Shown: positions 28,301 through 36,193 of the stretch, in pieces
Numbering within the stretch: position 1 is the first letter of the stretch
How the letters are laid out: the number at the start of each line of letters is the position of its first letter
Origin: Helicobacter_D ganmani
Lineage (GTDB): Bacteria; Campylobacterota; Campylobacteria; Campylobacterales; Helicobacteraceae
Length of the DNA stretch: 64,000 bases
Reading direction: 5' to 3' (one strand)
NCBI RefSeq assembly: GCF_965138225.1
Contig: NZ_CBCSAX010000006.1
The notes under the pieces: model-generated
Seen by the model: only the letters and a program-made list of their open reading frames with translations
Database searches by the model: none
What the model was told of the DNA's origin: nothing
Made by a program: the position numbers and the translations under genes

Positions 28301-31011
28301 TCGCCTTTAGGAGATGCTTTACCAACTAGAATCATTCCGCCGCTAACATAAGTTCCAATTTTTACGATTCCACTTTCATCTAGGTGTGCAAGCTCTTCTT
28401 CGCGAATATTTGGAATATCTCTTGTGATTTCCTCTACCCCGTGCTTTAATTCTCTTGCTTCAATTTCTTTTTCATAAATATGAATAGAAGTAAATGCATC
28501 GTTACGAATCAATTTCTCACTTACTACGATTGCATCTTCAAAGTTATATCCATTCCACGGCATAAAGGCAACACGAATATTTTTTCCCAACGCTAACTCA
28601 CCTTGGTCCATATTTGGACCATCTGCAATGACTTGCCCAACTTCTACACAATCGCCTGCTTTGACGATTGGACGTTGGGAAAAAGAGGTATTTTGGTTTG
28701 TGCGCAAGTTTTTTTGCAAGGAATAATGGTCAATAAACGCACCATTTTCGTCCTCGCCTAAAACATAAATATTTTTGGCATCTACTTTTTCTACAATTCC
28801 TGCTCTCGTAGCTTTTGTTGCCTCCCAAGAATCTCTTGAAACAATTTTTTCAATCCCTGTGCCAACCACTGGAGCATCTGGGCACAAAAGAGGCACCGCT
28901 TGACGTTGCATATTTGAACCCATTAACGCGCGGTTTGCGTCATCGTGTTCTAAGAATGGAATCAAGCTTGCAGCTACCCCAACTACCATTCTAGGACTTA
29001 AGTCAATCAAATCCACTTTTTTGGATTCCATTAACACAATTTCGCCATCTTTTCTGACTTCAATCATTTCTTCTTTAATTGTTTGATTATTTGTCAATAT
29101 TGTGCTTGCAGGCGCAATTACCGCACCCTCTTCTTGTGTAGCAGTAAGATAAACAATCTCATCAGTTACCTTGCCATCTACCACTTTACGATAAGGTGCT
29201 TCAATGAATCCTAGCTCATTGACTTTGGCATAGGTTGAAAGTGTATTAATCAAACCGATATTCTGCCCTTCTGGAGTTTCAATTGGGCAGATTCTACCAT
29301 AATGTGTTGGATGCACATCTCGCACTTCAAATCCTGCTCTTTCTTTTACTAAACCACCCTCACCTAAAGCAGAAAGTCTCCTTTTATGTGTTACTTCAGA
29401 AAGAGGATTAGTTTGATCCATAAATTGTGAAAGTTGTCCTCCTGTGAAAAACTCTAAAATTGTGCCAGTTATCATTTTGGAATTCACTAAATCGTGCGGC
29501 ATAAGATCTTCCAATCCTGTGCTGATTGTAGAGAGCTTATCACGAATTGCTTTTTGCATTTTAACCAAACCTGTGTGCAATTCATTTGCCAATAATTCAC
29601 CAATTGCGCGGATTCTACGATTTCCTAAATGGTCCCTATCGTCAATGCGTCCGCGTCCATTTTTGACATGAATCAAATAGCGCACAGTTTTGATAATATC
29701 TTCGTGCGTAAGAACCGTTACATAATCTGGCACACCAATGTCTAGTTTATGATTCATTTTCATTCGCCCAACACGCGTCAAATCATAACGTTCAGGGTCA
29801 AAAAATAATTGTTGCACAAACTGCTTTGCCGCTTCTTTGGTAACAGGCTCACCCGGACGCATTACTTTGTAGATACGAATCGTAGCTAAGTCGTTTTCAT
29901 TGTCAATCTTTTCAGTTTGTTTCAAAAGCTTTAAAGATTCCGCATCAGCAATGAATGCGTTAATAATAGAAGCATCTACTCCTGCTGCTAAGTCATTTGC
30001 AATCACAAAATCACTAATATTCAATTCCGCTAATTTTTTTAGCTTGCTTTCATCTAGCAATGTCAAAGCGTCAAATAAAATCTCTCCACTCTCTTTGTCA
30101 ATGATTGGCTCTGCTAGATAACGCTCCATAAGAATCTCTGTTGGATACTCAATCATATTGAGCTTTTCTTCTTTGAGTGCTTTTGCTTTTTTGGCAGTTA
30201 ATCGCTTGCCCGCTGCAATAATTAAATTGCCTTTAGGGTCTTTAATATCAAATTCTACGCGCCCCACAAATTCCTCTGGGTCAAACGCAATGAGATATTT
30301 ACCCGCTTTAGATTTGATATTTAAAAGCGGATAAAACATCTTTAAAATATCTTGGCGTGAATATCCCAATGCGCGGAATAGAATAGTAACAGGTACTTTT
30401 CTACGCTTATTTACACGCACAAACAATGTGTCTTTTGCATCATATTCAAAATAGAGCCAAGAGCCTCTATCTGGGATAATTTGCCCTGTATAGACTAATT
30501 TGTTTGAAGTGCTTGTGGATTCTTCTTCTTTAAAGATAACACCGGGGCTTCTATGCAGCTGATTAACTACTACGCGTTCTACCCCATTAATAATAAAGCT
30601 CGTCCTATCCGTCATCAATGGAATCTCACGCACAAAAATGCTTTGCTCTTTAATGTCTTTAACACCTAATTTCTCACCTGTCTTTTCATCTCTCTCCCAA
30701 AGCACCAATCGGATTTTTATTTTCAAGGGAATTGAGTAAGTCAAACCTCTCTCCATAGCCTCTCTAACGGTGTAACGTGGCTTACCATATTCACAACCCG
30801 CATATTCAAGGCTAATTCTATTTTGTGCATCGTGTATTGGGAAAATAGATTTAAACACCTTTTCAATCCCAGATTCACCATTATCTTGCGCCATTAAAAA
30901 AGTGTCATAACTATTCCTTTGTAATTGGAGCAAATTAGGAACCGCAATGTTTTGAGGGATTTTAGTAAAATCAACTCTTAATCTATTTCCGGATTTTAAA
31001 CTTACTGGCAT
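22366..31011 (-). CDS. rpoBC: Fused RNA polymerase beta and beta' subunits
   Basis: A single 2,881-residue chain holds both catalytic subunits, the arrangement known in Helicobacter and Wolinella. RpoB covers roughly residues 1-1380 and RpoC follows from about FQLLLASPEKIRSWSNGEV. The rifampicin region (about residue 530) reads QLSQFMDQTNPLSEVTHKRR then LSAL, with the aspartate, histidine and serine of sensitive enzymes. The RpoC zinc-ribbon cysteines are in CLCGKYKKMRYKGIVCEKC, and the catalytic magnesium loop NADFDGDQ is near residue 1850. GAGGT precedes the ATG at 31011; an earlier in-frame start at 31032 has no such site. It is preceded by rplL (69 nt). Confidence 0.98.
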   Translation of the reverse strand: MPVSLKSGNRLRVDFTKIPQNIAVPNLLQLQRNSYDTFLMAQDNGESGIEKVFKSIFPIHDAQNRISLEYAGCEYGKPRYTVREAMERGLTYSIPLKIKIRLVLWERDEKTGEKLGVKDIKEQSIFVREIPLMTDRTSFIINGVERVVVNQLHRSPGVIFKEEESTSTSNKLVYTGQIIPDRGSWLYFEYDAKDTLFVRVNKRRKVPVTILFRALGYSRQDILKMFYPLLNIKSKAGKYLIAFDPEEFVGRVEFDIKDPKGNLIIAAGKRLTAKKAKALKEEKLNMIEYPTEILMERYLAEPIIDKESGEILFDALTLLDESKLKKLAELNISDFVIANDLAAGVDASIINAFIADAESLKLLKQTEKIDNENDLATIRIYKVMRPGEPVTKEAAKQFVQQLFFDPERYDLTRVGRMKMNHKLDIGVPDYVTVLTHEDIIKTVRYLIHVKNGRGRIDDRDHLGNRRIRAIGELLANELHTGLVKMQKAIRDKLSTISTGLEDLMPHDLVNSKMITGTILEFFTGGQLSQFMDQTNPLSEVTHKRRLSALGEGGLVKERAGFEVRDVHPTHYGRICPIETPEGQNIGLINTLSTYAKVNELGFIEAPYRKVVDGKVTDEIVYLTATQEEGAVIAPASTILTNNQTIKEEMIEVRKDGEIVLMESKKVDLIDLSPRMVVGVAASLIPFLEHDDANRALMGSNMQRQAVPLLCPDAPVVGTGIEKIVSRDSWEATKATRAGIVEKVDAKNIYVLGEDENGAFIDHYSLQKNLRTNQNTSFSQRPIVKAGDCVEVGQVIADGPNMDQGELALGKNIRVAFMPWNGYNFEDAIVVSEKLIRNDAFTSIHIYEKEIEARELKHGVEEITRDIPNIREEELAHLDESGIVKIGTYVSGGMILVGKASPKGEVKPTPEERLLRAIFGEKAGHVVNKSLYCPPSLEGTVVDVKIFTKKGYDKDRRAVVAYEEEKARLDLEHHDKLLMLDREESLRIGSILSKEKLISAAKIGDKEYKKGGVIPKADLENVNRFAMGTLIKSYSKEIQNKYDALKSNFLEQKKSLSEEHEEKLSIIEKDDILPSGVVKLVKIYVATKRKLKVGDKMAGRHGNKGIVSNIVPEVDMPYTKDGRPVEIVLNPLGVPSRMNIGQILEVHLGLVGKQLGEQIANVFEGEKSKWVSELRAKMQEIAENSDMKSPKAFLEKLSDEELLSFARDWSKGVKFATPVFEGVNAQEFEKLFALAKIDSDGKTELYDGRTGEKMMERVNVGYMYMLKLHHLVDEKVHARSTGPYSLVTQQPVGGKALFGGQRFGEMEVWALEAYGAAHTLKEMLTIKSDDVEGRVKAYKAITRGEAVKESEIPETFYVLTKELQSLALDVNVFAKNKEGIDEVVTIKEDNRPSDFNAFQLLLASPEKIRSWSNGEVKKPETINYRTLKPERDGLFCAKIFGPVRDYECLCGKYKKMRYKGIVCEKCGVEVTSSKVRRSRMGHIELVTPVAHIWYVNSLPSRIGTLLGVKMKDLERVLYYEAYIVKESGEAYYDNEGTKPVAKYDVLNEEQYQSLSQRFEHTGFVAQMGGEAVKDLLEGIDLVDLIAELKEAIKATNSEAKKKTIIKRLKVVESFVVSGGQNRPEWMMLTVLPVLPPDLRPLVALDGGKFAVSDVNDLYRRVINRNQRLKRLIELDAPEIIVRNEKRMLQESVDALFDNGRNANAVKGANKRPLKSLSEIIKGKQGRFRQNLLGKRVDFSGRSVIVVGPNLRMDQCGLPKNMALELFKPHILAKLEEKGYATTLKQAKKMIEQKTNEVWESLQEIVMNYPIMLNRAPTLHKQSIQAFHPKLIDGKAIQLHPLVCAAFNADFDGDQMAVHVPLSQEAITECKLLMLSSMNILLPASGKAVTVPSQDMVLGLYYLSLAKEDSKGEHKLFSNIDQIHIALEAGVVEVGSKVRAFVEDRIINTTIGRMILKSILPDFVPVHLWNKVLKKKDIAALIDYVYKEGGVGITASFLDNLKNLGFKYATKAGISISADDIIVPDNKNKVVEGAKKKVKDIQAQFGAGLLTEQERYNKIIDVWTDTNNALGNEMMKLIENDKAGFNSIYMMADSGARGSAGQIRQLSAMRGLMAKPDGTIIETPITSNFKEGLNVLEYFISTHGARKGLADTALKTANAGYLTRKLIDVSQNVKVVADDCGTNEGIEITDITVGSELIEPLEERIFGRVIAENIIDPITNEVLIGEGTMIDEEKARKVKEAGVKSVIIRTPVTCKAEKGVCAKCYGLNLGESKISKIGEAVGVVAAQSIGEPGTQLTLRTFHIGGTASRSQEEHQVIADKEGFIRYYNVKTYKNREGKTIVSNRRNAAILLVEPKIKAPFEGELKVDVVHDEVIVSVVGEKETAKFTLRKSDVAKPSELAGVTGKIERKFYIPYSSGHYVRDEGSIVDIIKDSWNIPNRISYASDLKVEDNAPITQKIYAREEGIVKYYYLQGDHLERYRALEKGEEITEKGVFAVIADEYDQEAARHYIARGSIIEVQDNQSVEKNTLIAKPKSDEHIVVADWDPYSNPIIAEEAGTIKFEDIIPGLTVSEQTDELTGQTRLVVNEYIASAHKPTLVLSTANGGLIRYALDPKTAIFISDGAKVEMADILAKTPKALVKSKDITGGLPRVSELFEARKPKDPAVLAEIDGIVSYGKPIRGKERIIITANDGRIAEYLIDKSKQILVYEGEFVHAGEAITEGIVASQDILRIGGEKELYKYIVSEVQQVYRRQGVSIADKHIEIIVSQMLRQVKIYDSGNTKFIEGDLVSKRHFREENARIIRMGGIPAIAEPVLLGITRAAIGSDSVISAASFQETTKVLTEASIAAKIDHLEDLKENIVLGRMIPVGTGIYKGKKVKIKES

Positions 31012-31080
31012 ATTTATTACCTCATATATCAATGTAGAATTTTGGAAGAAAAATGAAAGGGAGATAGAATCTCCCTAAAA

Positions 31081-31455
31081 TTATTTAATTTCGACTTTAG
31101 CACCTGCTTCTTCAAATTTAGCTTTGATTGCGTCAGCATCTTCTTTCTTAACGCCTTCTTTAACGGTAAATGGAGTTTTTTCCACTGCGTCTTTTGCTTC
31201 TTTAAGTCCAAGACCTGTTACTTCACGGACAACTTTGATAACATTGATTTTTTTATCACCGCTGTCAGTTAAGATGATATCAAATTCAGTTTTTTCTTCA
31301 GCAGCAGCTGCTCCACCACCTGCAACTGCACCAGCTACAACGGTTGGTGCGGCAGATACACCAAATTTTTCTTCAAATGCTTTCACAAGTTCTGAAAGCT
31401 CCATAACAGAAAGATTTCCGATATAATCTAATACATCTTCTTTTGAAATTGCCAT
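31081..31455 (-). CDS. rplL: 50S ribosomal protein L7/L12
   Basis: A 124-residue stalk protein that recruits translation factors. It has the N-terminal dimerisation helix, the alanine/glycine-rich hinge (GAVAGGGAAAAEEKTEF) and the C-terminal KINVIKVVREVTGLGLKEAK domain. It is 20 nt after rplJ, with AGGAG upstream. Confidence 0.98.
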   Translation of the reverse strand: MAISKEDVLDYIGNLSVMELSELVKAFEEKFGVSAAPTVVAGAVAGGGAAAAEEKTEFDIILTDSGDKKINVIKVVREVTGLGLKEAKDAVEKTPFTVKEGVKKEDADAIKAKFEEAGAKVEIK

Positions 31456-31475
31456 AATTTTCTCCTAAAATTTTA

Positions 31476-31955
31476 TTATGCTTCTTTTTGTTTGCGTAAA
31501 TTATCCAACCCTGTAACAAAGTAACGAGCAGGAGCAGTCCAAACGGACAACAACATACCAATAAGTTCTTCTTTAGATGGTAGTTTTGAAACGGCTTCAA
31601 TGTGTTTTGCATCTACGATTTCACCTTCAAAGTAACCTGATTTTACTACAAGCTTACCACCCACAGAATCTGAGAATTTGCAAATTGTTTTGGCTAAAGA
31701 AATTTGATCTTCTCCCCAAACAAAAATATTATTCTCTTTTAGCTCTAATCCTTCTACTCCGAAATTTTTAAGCGCAATCAATGCAAGCGTATTTTTGATA
31801 ACATGAACTTTTACATTTTGTTCTCTTGCATTTGCTCTTAAAACTTCTAATTGCTTAACAGTCAATCCTTTATAATCACAAACTGCAATCGCATTAGATG
31901 CTTTAAATTCAGCTGTAAGATTCTCAATTAGAGCAGTTTTTTCTGCTTTTGTCAT
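31476..31955 (-). CDS. rplJ: 50S ribosomal protein L10
   Basis: A 159-residue L10, anchor of the L7/L12 stalk. Visible parts are MTKAEKTALIENLTAEFK, AVCDYKGLTVKQLEVLR and VIKNTLALIALKNFG. AAAGGAGGT is a strong ribosome site 5 nt before the ATG. The 93-nt leader upstream may hold the usual L10-binding control element. Confidence 0.98.
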   Translation of the reverse strand: MTKAEKTALIENLTAEFKASNAIAVCDYKGLTVKQLEVLRANAREQNVKVHVIKNTLALIALKNFGVEGLELKENNIFVWGEDQISLAKTICKFSDSVGGKLVVKSGYFEGEIVDAKHIEAVSKLPSKEELIGMLLSVWTAPARYFVTGLDNLRKQKEA

Positions 31956-32048
31956 TTTAACCTCCTTTCAGACGAAAGACTTATATAGGGTTAGATTTTA
32001 AGCGTTTGCCCCCATAGTCATTAGTCTAAGATAAAAAACAAGAATAAA
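31956..32048 (-). promoter_or_regulatory. Possible L10 autoregulatory leader
   Basis: The 93 bases between rplA and rplJ are longer than other gaps in the operon. They contain a short complementary pair (AGACTAATGACT and AGTC further down) just before the ribosome site. The place matches the L10 leader of other bacteria; the fold itself was not computed. Confidence 0.3.
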
Positions 32049-32753
32049 TTATTTTAAATCCATTAATGCTTGGGCATCTAATGTTAAAGATGGACTCATT
32101 GTTAAAGACAATGTTGCATTTTTTATATATTTGCCTTTTGCACTTGCAGGTTTTTGTTTGTTGATGTTTTTTACCAACGCAACAATATTTTCTTCAAGTT
32201 TTTTTGCATCAAAACTTGCCTTACCAACAGGAGCATGCACAATACCCTTTTTATCCACACGATAATTCACTTGCCCACTTTTTGCATTGCTAACTGCTTT
32301 GGAAATTTCCATAGTAACAGTGCCTGTTTTGGGGTTTGGCATCAAACCTTTTGGTCCTAGGATTCTACCTACTTTCCCCACAAGTGCCATCATATCTGGT
32401 GTCGCAATGACCATATCAAAATTCAAATCCCCATTTTTGATTTGATCTGCCAAATCCTCATCTCCTACTACATCCGCACCTGCCGCCTTTGCCTCATCTG
32501 CTTTAGCACCTTTTGCAAAAACTGCTACACGCACACTTTTACCTGTGCCATTAGGCAAAACAACCGCACCACGAATCATTTGATCTGCGTGTCTTGGATC
32601 AACACCTAAACTCAACGCAACCTCAACTGTTTCATCAAATTTAGCCGATGCTAAAGATTTAACTGTTGCAGAAGCGGTTGTAATATCGTATATTTTTTTG
32701 CAATCTACTTTATTAATGAGATTTTGCATTCTTTTTGTTAATTTTTTTGCCAT
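32049..32753 (-). CDS. rplA: 50S ribosomal protein L1
   Basis: A 234-residue L1 of normal length. Diagnostic parts are DETVEVALSLGVDPRHADQ, VRGAVVLPNGTGK-like GAVVLPNGTGKSVRVAVF, and GRILGPKGLMPNPKTGTV. It lies 23 nt after rplK. L1 usually controls translation of the rplK-rplA message. Confidence 0.98.
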   Translation of the reverse strand: MAKKLTKRMQNLINKVDCKKIYDITTASATVKSLASAKFDETVEVALSLGVDPRHADQMIRGAVVLPNGTGKSVRVAVFAKGAKADEAKAAGADVVGDEDLADQIKNGDLNFDMVIATPDMMALVGKVGRILGPKGLMPNPKTGTVTMEISKAVSNAKSGQVNYRVDKKGIVHAPVGKASFDAKKLEENIVALVKNINKQKPASAKGKYIKNATLSLTMSPSLTLDAQALMDLK

Positions 32754-32776
32754 ATTTTATACTCCAACGCGTCTAT

Positions 32777-33202
32777 TTAATCTACAACTTCAATGCCCAT
32801 ACTGCGAGCACTTCCCTCAACAATTTTAATTGCCGCTTCTTCTGTGTTTGCATTTAAATCGTCCATTTTAGTTTTAACAATATCTAAAACTTGTGCTTTT
32901 GTAAGTTTTCCTACTTTGTTTTTCAGAGGATTGTCAGAACCTTTTTGGATTCCTGCTGCTTTTTTAATTAAATCCGTAACAGGAGGTTTTTTTGTGATAA
33001 ATGTAAAACTTTTATCTTGATAAACCGTGATGATTACAGGAATATTAAAATTTCCCATATCTTTTGTTTTTTCATTAAATGCTTTACAGAATTCCATAAT
33101 ATTCACACCGCGTTGACCTAGAGCTGGACCTACGGGTGGAGATGGATTTGCTTTACCAGCAGGGATTTGAAGCTTAAGTTCGCCAATGATTTTTTTTGCC
33201 AT
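32777..33202 (-). CDS. rplK: 50S ribosomal protein L11
   Basis: A 141-residue L11 with the proline-rich N-terminal factor-binding loop LQIPAGKANPSPPVGPALGQ and the C-terminal rRNA-binding domain ending GSARSMGIEVVD. It follows nusG by 23 nt. Confidence 0.98.
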   Translation of the reverse strand: MAKKIIGELKLQIPAGKANPSPPVGPALGQRGVNIMEFCKAFNEKTKDMGNFNIPVIITVYQDKSFTFITKKPPVTDLIKKAAGIQKGSDNPLKNKVGKLTKAQVLDIVKTKMDDLNANTEEAAIKIVEGSARSMGIEVVD

Positions 33203-33225
33203 AACTTATCCTTGTTTTTTAGTTA

Positions 33226-33756
33226 TTAAACTATTTTTTCCACTTGTGAATAAAGTATTTCAATAGGTGTGCTACGACCAAAGATGGAAACATTGAGTTT
33301 TAATTTTCTATGTTCCATATCATATTCTTCCACTGTGCCTGTGAAATTCGCAAAAGGACCTTCAATAATGCGGACAACCTCTCCTGCTTCAAAAATGATT
33401 TTTGGTTTGGGAGCTGCGCGATTCTGCACTTTTTCAATAATATGATTAATGTCTGCTTCACTTAAAGGCGTGGGTTTCTTTGCCTCACCGATGAAACGAC
33501 TAACTTTCGGTAAAGATTGAATGGTATGCCATAAGGCAGTATCAAGATCTACTTTAATAAAAACATATCCCGGATAAAGACTTCGCTCACTAATTTTTTT
33601 CTTATTGTTCTTTACTTCAATAATATCTTCCGTAGGGACAACAATATCTGTAAGTCTCTCTTCTAAATGATGTTCTTTAACGAGATTCTCTATTCCGCGT
33701 TTTACAGCTTGTTCACTACCAAAATATGTTTGAATCGCATACCAATACAATGCCAT
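33226..33756 (-). CDS. nusG: Transcription termination/antitermination factor NusG
   Basis: A 176-residue NusG with NGN domain (WYAIQTYFGSEQAVKRGIE and SLYPGYVFIK) and C-terminal KOW domain (FEAGEVVRIIEGPFANFTG). It couples RNA polymerase with Rho or the ribosome. The ATG at 33756 has AGGA 7 nt upstream; an alternative TTG two codons earlier is not needed. It sits 17 nt after secE. Confidence 0.97.
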   Translation of the reverse strand: MALYWYAIQTYFGSEQAVKRGIENLVKEHHLEERLTDIVVPTEDIIEVKNNKKKISERSLYPGYVFIKVDLDTALWHTIQSLPKVSRFIGEAKKPTPLSEADINHIIEKVQNRAAPKPKIIFEAGEVVRIIEGPFANFTGTVEEYDMEHRKLKLNVSIFGRSTPIEILYSQVEKIV

Positions 33757-33773
33757 AAACAAATCCTAAATAA

Positions 33774-33953
33774 TTATAAAATACTTGAAACAAAACTACC
33801 AAGAATGAAATCAACTAATGCCAAAAATAGAGCAATAACCGTTACAACAACAATCACAGAAATAAAAGCATTTCTCACTTGTTCTTTTGTAGGAAAGATG
33901 ACTTTGGATAGTTCTTCTTTGGATAATCTATAATAGGTAATTAGTTTTTTCAT
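33774..33953 (-). CDS. secE: Preprotein translocase subunit SecE
   Basis: A 59-residue single-span SecE. It reads MKKLITYYRLSKEELSKVIF, then PTKEQVRNAF and one transmembrane helix (ISVIVVVTVIALFLALVDFIL). The short amphipathic helix followed by the PTxxE turn is typical. Its place between tRNA-Trp and nusG is the standard epsilonproteobacterial order. Confidence 0.95.
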   Translation of the reverse strand: MKKLITYYRLSKEELSKVIFPTKEQVRNAFISVIVVVTVIALFLALVDFILGSFVSSIL

Positions 33954-33983
33954 AACTTTATTTGTCTCTCTTTATTCCAAAAA

Positions 33984-34059
33984 TGGCAGGCCAGGAGGGA
34001 CTCGAACCCCCAACATTCGGTTTTGGAGACCGACGCTCTACCATTGGAGCTACTGACCT
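33984..34059 (-). tRNA. tRNA-Trp (CCA)
   Basis: The minus strand begins AGGTCAG and ends CTGGCCT G CCA. The anticodon loop is CTCCAAA (anticodon CCA) and the T arm contains GGTTCGAGTCC. CCA is encoded. It lies between rpmG and secE. Confidence 0.96.
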
Positions 34060-34091
34060 ATGCTGTTTGAAATAGCCAAGGGAGAAACCCC

Positions 34092-34262
34092 TTAGCTTTT
34101 CAATTTCACTTCTTTGTGAATTGTATGTTTGTTTAATCTTGGGCAGAACTTTTTAAGCTCCAGTTTTTCTGTTGTGGTTTTTGCATTTTTTACAGTGCTG
34201 TAATTAATGTCCCCGCATTCAGAGCATTTGAGTCCGATTTTTACACGATTACCTTTAGCCAT
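34092..34262 (-). CDS. rpmG: 50S ribosomal protein L33
   Basis: A 56-residue L33, reading MAKGNRVKIGLKCSECGDIN, then ENCP-type FCPRLNKHT and ending VKLKS. The zinc-type cysteine pairs are present (CSEC plus a single later cysteine FC), so the second pair is incomplete. It lies 8 nt after tuf. Confidence 0.95.
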   Translation of the reverse strand: MAKGNRVKIGLKCSECGDINYSTVKNAKTTTEKLELKKFCPRLNKHTIHKEVKLKS

Positions 34263-34270
34263 AATTTAGC

Positions 34271-35470
34271 CTATTCAATAATTTTTGTAACAACACCTGC
34301 ACCCACAGTTCTACCACCTTCACGAATCGCAAAACGTGTTCCATCTTCAAGTGCAATCGGATTGATTAACTCAACAGTGATTTTAATGTTATCACCCGGC
34401 ATTACCATTTCTACACCCTCTGGTAATGCAATAGAACCTGTAATATCTGTTGTTCTCACATAAAATTGTGGTCTATAACCATTAAAGAATGGTGTATGCC
34501 TTCCGCCCTCATCTTTAGAGAGAACATAGATTTCACCCTCAAATTTTTTATGTGGAGTAATAGAAGATGGCTTACATAGAACCATACCTCTTTCAACTTC
34601 TTCTTTTTTAGTCCCTCTTAACAAGACTCCAACATTATCTCCAGCTTCACCTTGGTCAAGCTCTTTTCTAAACATTTCAACACCGGTTACGGTTGTTTTT
34701 TGTGTTGGACGAATCCCTACGATTTCAATTTCATCACCAACTTTTACAATACCTCTTTCGATTCTTCCTGTAACAACAGTTCCACGACCCGCAATAGAGA
34801 ATACATCTTCAATTGGCATCAAGAAAGTTTTATCTGTTTCACGGACAGGAGTTGGGATATATTCATCTACCGCGTCCATAAGTTTCATAATTTTTTCACT
34901 CCATTCACCTAGAGTGCCTGATTTTGCTTCTTCTAGTGCTTTAAGTGCTGAACCTGCTACGATAGGTGTATCATCGCCAGGAAACTCATAACTTGAAAGA
35001 AGTTCTCTGATTTCCATTTCTACTAGCTCCAACAACTCTTCATCATCTACCATATCTTGTTTATTCATAAAAACAACAATATAAGGAACACCAACTTGAC
35101 GAGACAATAAGATATGCTCTCTTGTTTGTGGCATAGGACCATCTGCAGCAGAAACTACTAGAATTGCGCCGTCCATCTGCGCTGCACCTGTAATCATGTT
35201 TTTAACATAGTCCGCGTGTCCGGGACAATCTACGTGTGCATAGTGTCTTTTTTCTGTTTCATACTCAATATGTGAAGTTGCAATGGTAATACCGCGCTCT
35301 TTTTCCTCTGGAGCGTTATCAATATTATCATAATCTTTCATTTCTGCTAGACCTTTTGTGGATAGAACAGCAGAAATCGCAGCACTTAAAGTTGTTTTGC
35401 CGTGGTCAACATGCCCAATTGTTCCAATATTTACATGAGGTTTAGACTTAACGTATTTTTCCTTAGCCAT
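34271..35470 (-). CDS. tuf: Elongation factor Tu
   Basis: A 399-residue EF-Tu with G1 GHVDHGKTTL, G3 DCPGHADYV, G4 NKQD, and domains II-III ending VGAGVVTKIIE. It delivers aminoacyl-tRNA to the ribosome. It appears to be the only tuf copy in the window. The tRNA-Thr/Tyr/Gly/Thr group lies upstream on the same strand and rpmG follows. Confidence 0.98.
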   Translation of the reverse strand: MAKEKYVKSKPHVNIGTIGHVDHGKTTLSAAISAVLSTKGLAEMKDYDNIDNAPEEKERGITIATSHIEYETEKRHYAHVDCPGHADYVKNMITGAAQMDGAILVVSAADGPMPQTREHILLSRQVGVPYIVVFMNKQDMVDDEELLELVEMEIRELLSSYEFPGDDTPIVAGSALKALEEAKSGTLGEWSEKIMKLMDAVDEYIPTPVRETDKTFLMPIEDVFSIAGRGTVVTGRIERGIVKVGDEIEIVGIRPTQKTTVTGVEMFRKELDQGEAGDNVGVLLRGTKKEEVERGMVLCKPSSITPHKKFEGEIYVLSKDEGGRHTPFFNGYRPQFYVRTTDITGSIALPEGVEMVMPGDNIKITVELINPIALEDGTRFAIREGGRTVGAGVVTKIIE

Positions 35471-35503
35471 AAGCTTCTCCTAAATTTAAGTTAAATAGCG
35501 GTA

Positions 35504-35509
35504 ATTCTA
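35504..35509 (-). promoter_or_regulatory. Possible -10 box for tuf
   Basis: TAGAAT on the minus strand, preceded by TG, lies 34 nt before the tuf ATG. It could add to read-through from the tRNA genes upstream. Confidence 0.4.
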
Positions 35510-35581
35510 CACTATTTTTACCAATTTTAAAATTAAGAATCGTAACATTTTCTACAATTCTATCACTAATGTTTGAAAAAC

Positions 35582-35656
35582 TGGAGCCCATAAGCGGGAT
35601 TGAACCGCCGACCTCTTCCTTACCAAGGAAGTGCTCTGCCACTGAGCTATATGGGC
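35582..35656 (-). tRNA. tRNA-Thr (GGT)
   Basis: Acceptor GCCCATA pairs with TATGGGC, anticodon stem CTTCC/GGAAG around TTGGTAA (anticodon GGT), T arm GGTTCAATCC, encoded CCA at 35582-35584. Confidence 0.96.
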
Positions 35657-35715
35657 ATAATAATTAAAAAGTGTCTTGCTGATTAAAAAAGATTTCGCAG
35701 AATCAGCTCCCAGTA

Positions 35716-35792
35716 TGGAGCGGGAAACGGGGCTCGAACCCGCGACCCTCAGCTTGGAAGGCTGATGCTCTAGCCAACTGAGCTACTCCCGC
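35716..35792 (-). tRNA. tRNA-Gly (TCC)
   Basis: Acceptor GCGGGAG pairs with TTCCCGC (one wobble pair), the anticodon loop is CTTCCAA (anticodon TCC), the T arm has GGTTCGAGCC, and CCA is encoded. Confidence 0.95.
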
Positions 35793-35799
35793 ACGGCTA

Positions 35800-35884
<85 letters not shown>

Positions 35885-35938
35885 CCAATTTTAATATTCA
35901 TAAAAACTGGTCAAACACTGAAAAATTATATAAATTTA

Positions 35939-36014
35939 TGGAGCTGGCAAAGGGACTCGAACCCCCGGCCTGCTGCTTACAAGGCAGCTGCTCTACCAAC
36001 TGAGCTACGCCAGC
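35939..36014 (-). tRNA. tRNA-Thr (TGT)
   Basis: Acceptor GCTGGCG pairs with TGCCAGC, the anticodon stem CTGCC/AGCAG encloses TTGTA(A) with anticodon TGT, the T arm has GGTTCGAGTCC, and CCA is encoded. It is the first of the four tRNAs upstream of tuf. Confidence 0.95.
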
Positions 36015-36109
36015 ATTTCTATAAAACTTTCTACATTTTCATAAATAAAAATGAGACGGAATTTTACCACTTTTTATTTTAATTGTCAATACTTTTTTAA
36101 AATTTTAGG

Positions 36110-36115
36110 TATAAT
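36110..36115 (+). promoter_or_regulatory. -10 box for the TonB-dependent receptor gene
   Basis: A consensus TATAAT gives a leader of about 72 nt before the ATG at 36194, where AAGGAG supplies the ribosome site. I could not identify a clear Fur box around it. Confidence 0.55.
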
Positions 36116-36193
36116 AGTGGTTGCTTAAATTTTGCACAAAGTTTAAAAAGTCAAAAATTTAAGCGAAATTTTTATTAAGGAGTTTCTAAACCA

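Noticed and set aside
22366..31011. rpoB-rpoC fusion as a novelty or assembly error
   Set aside because: The fusion is a known trait of Helicobacter and Wolinella, and the frame is continuous for 8.6 kb.
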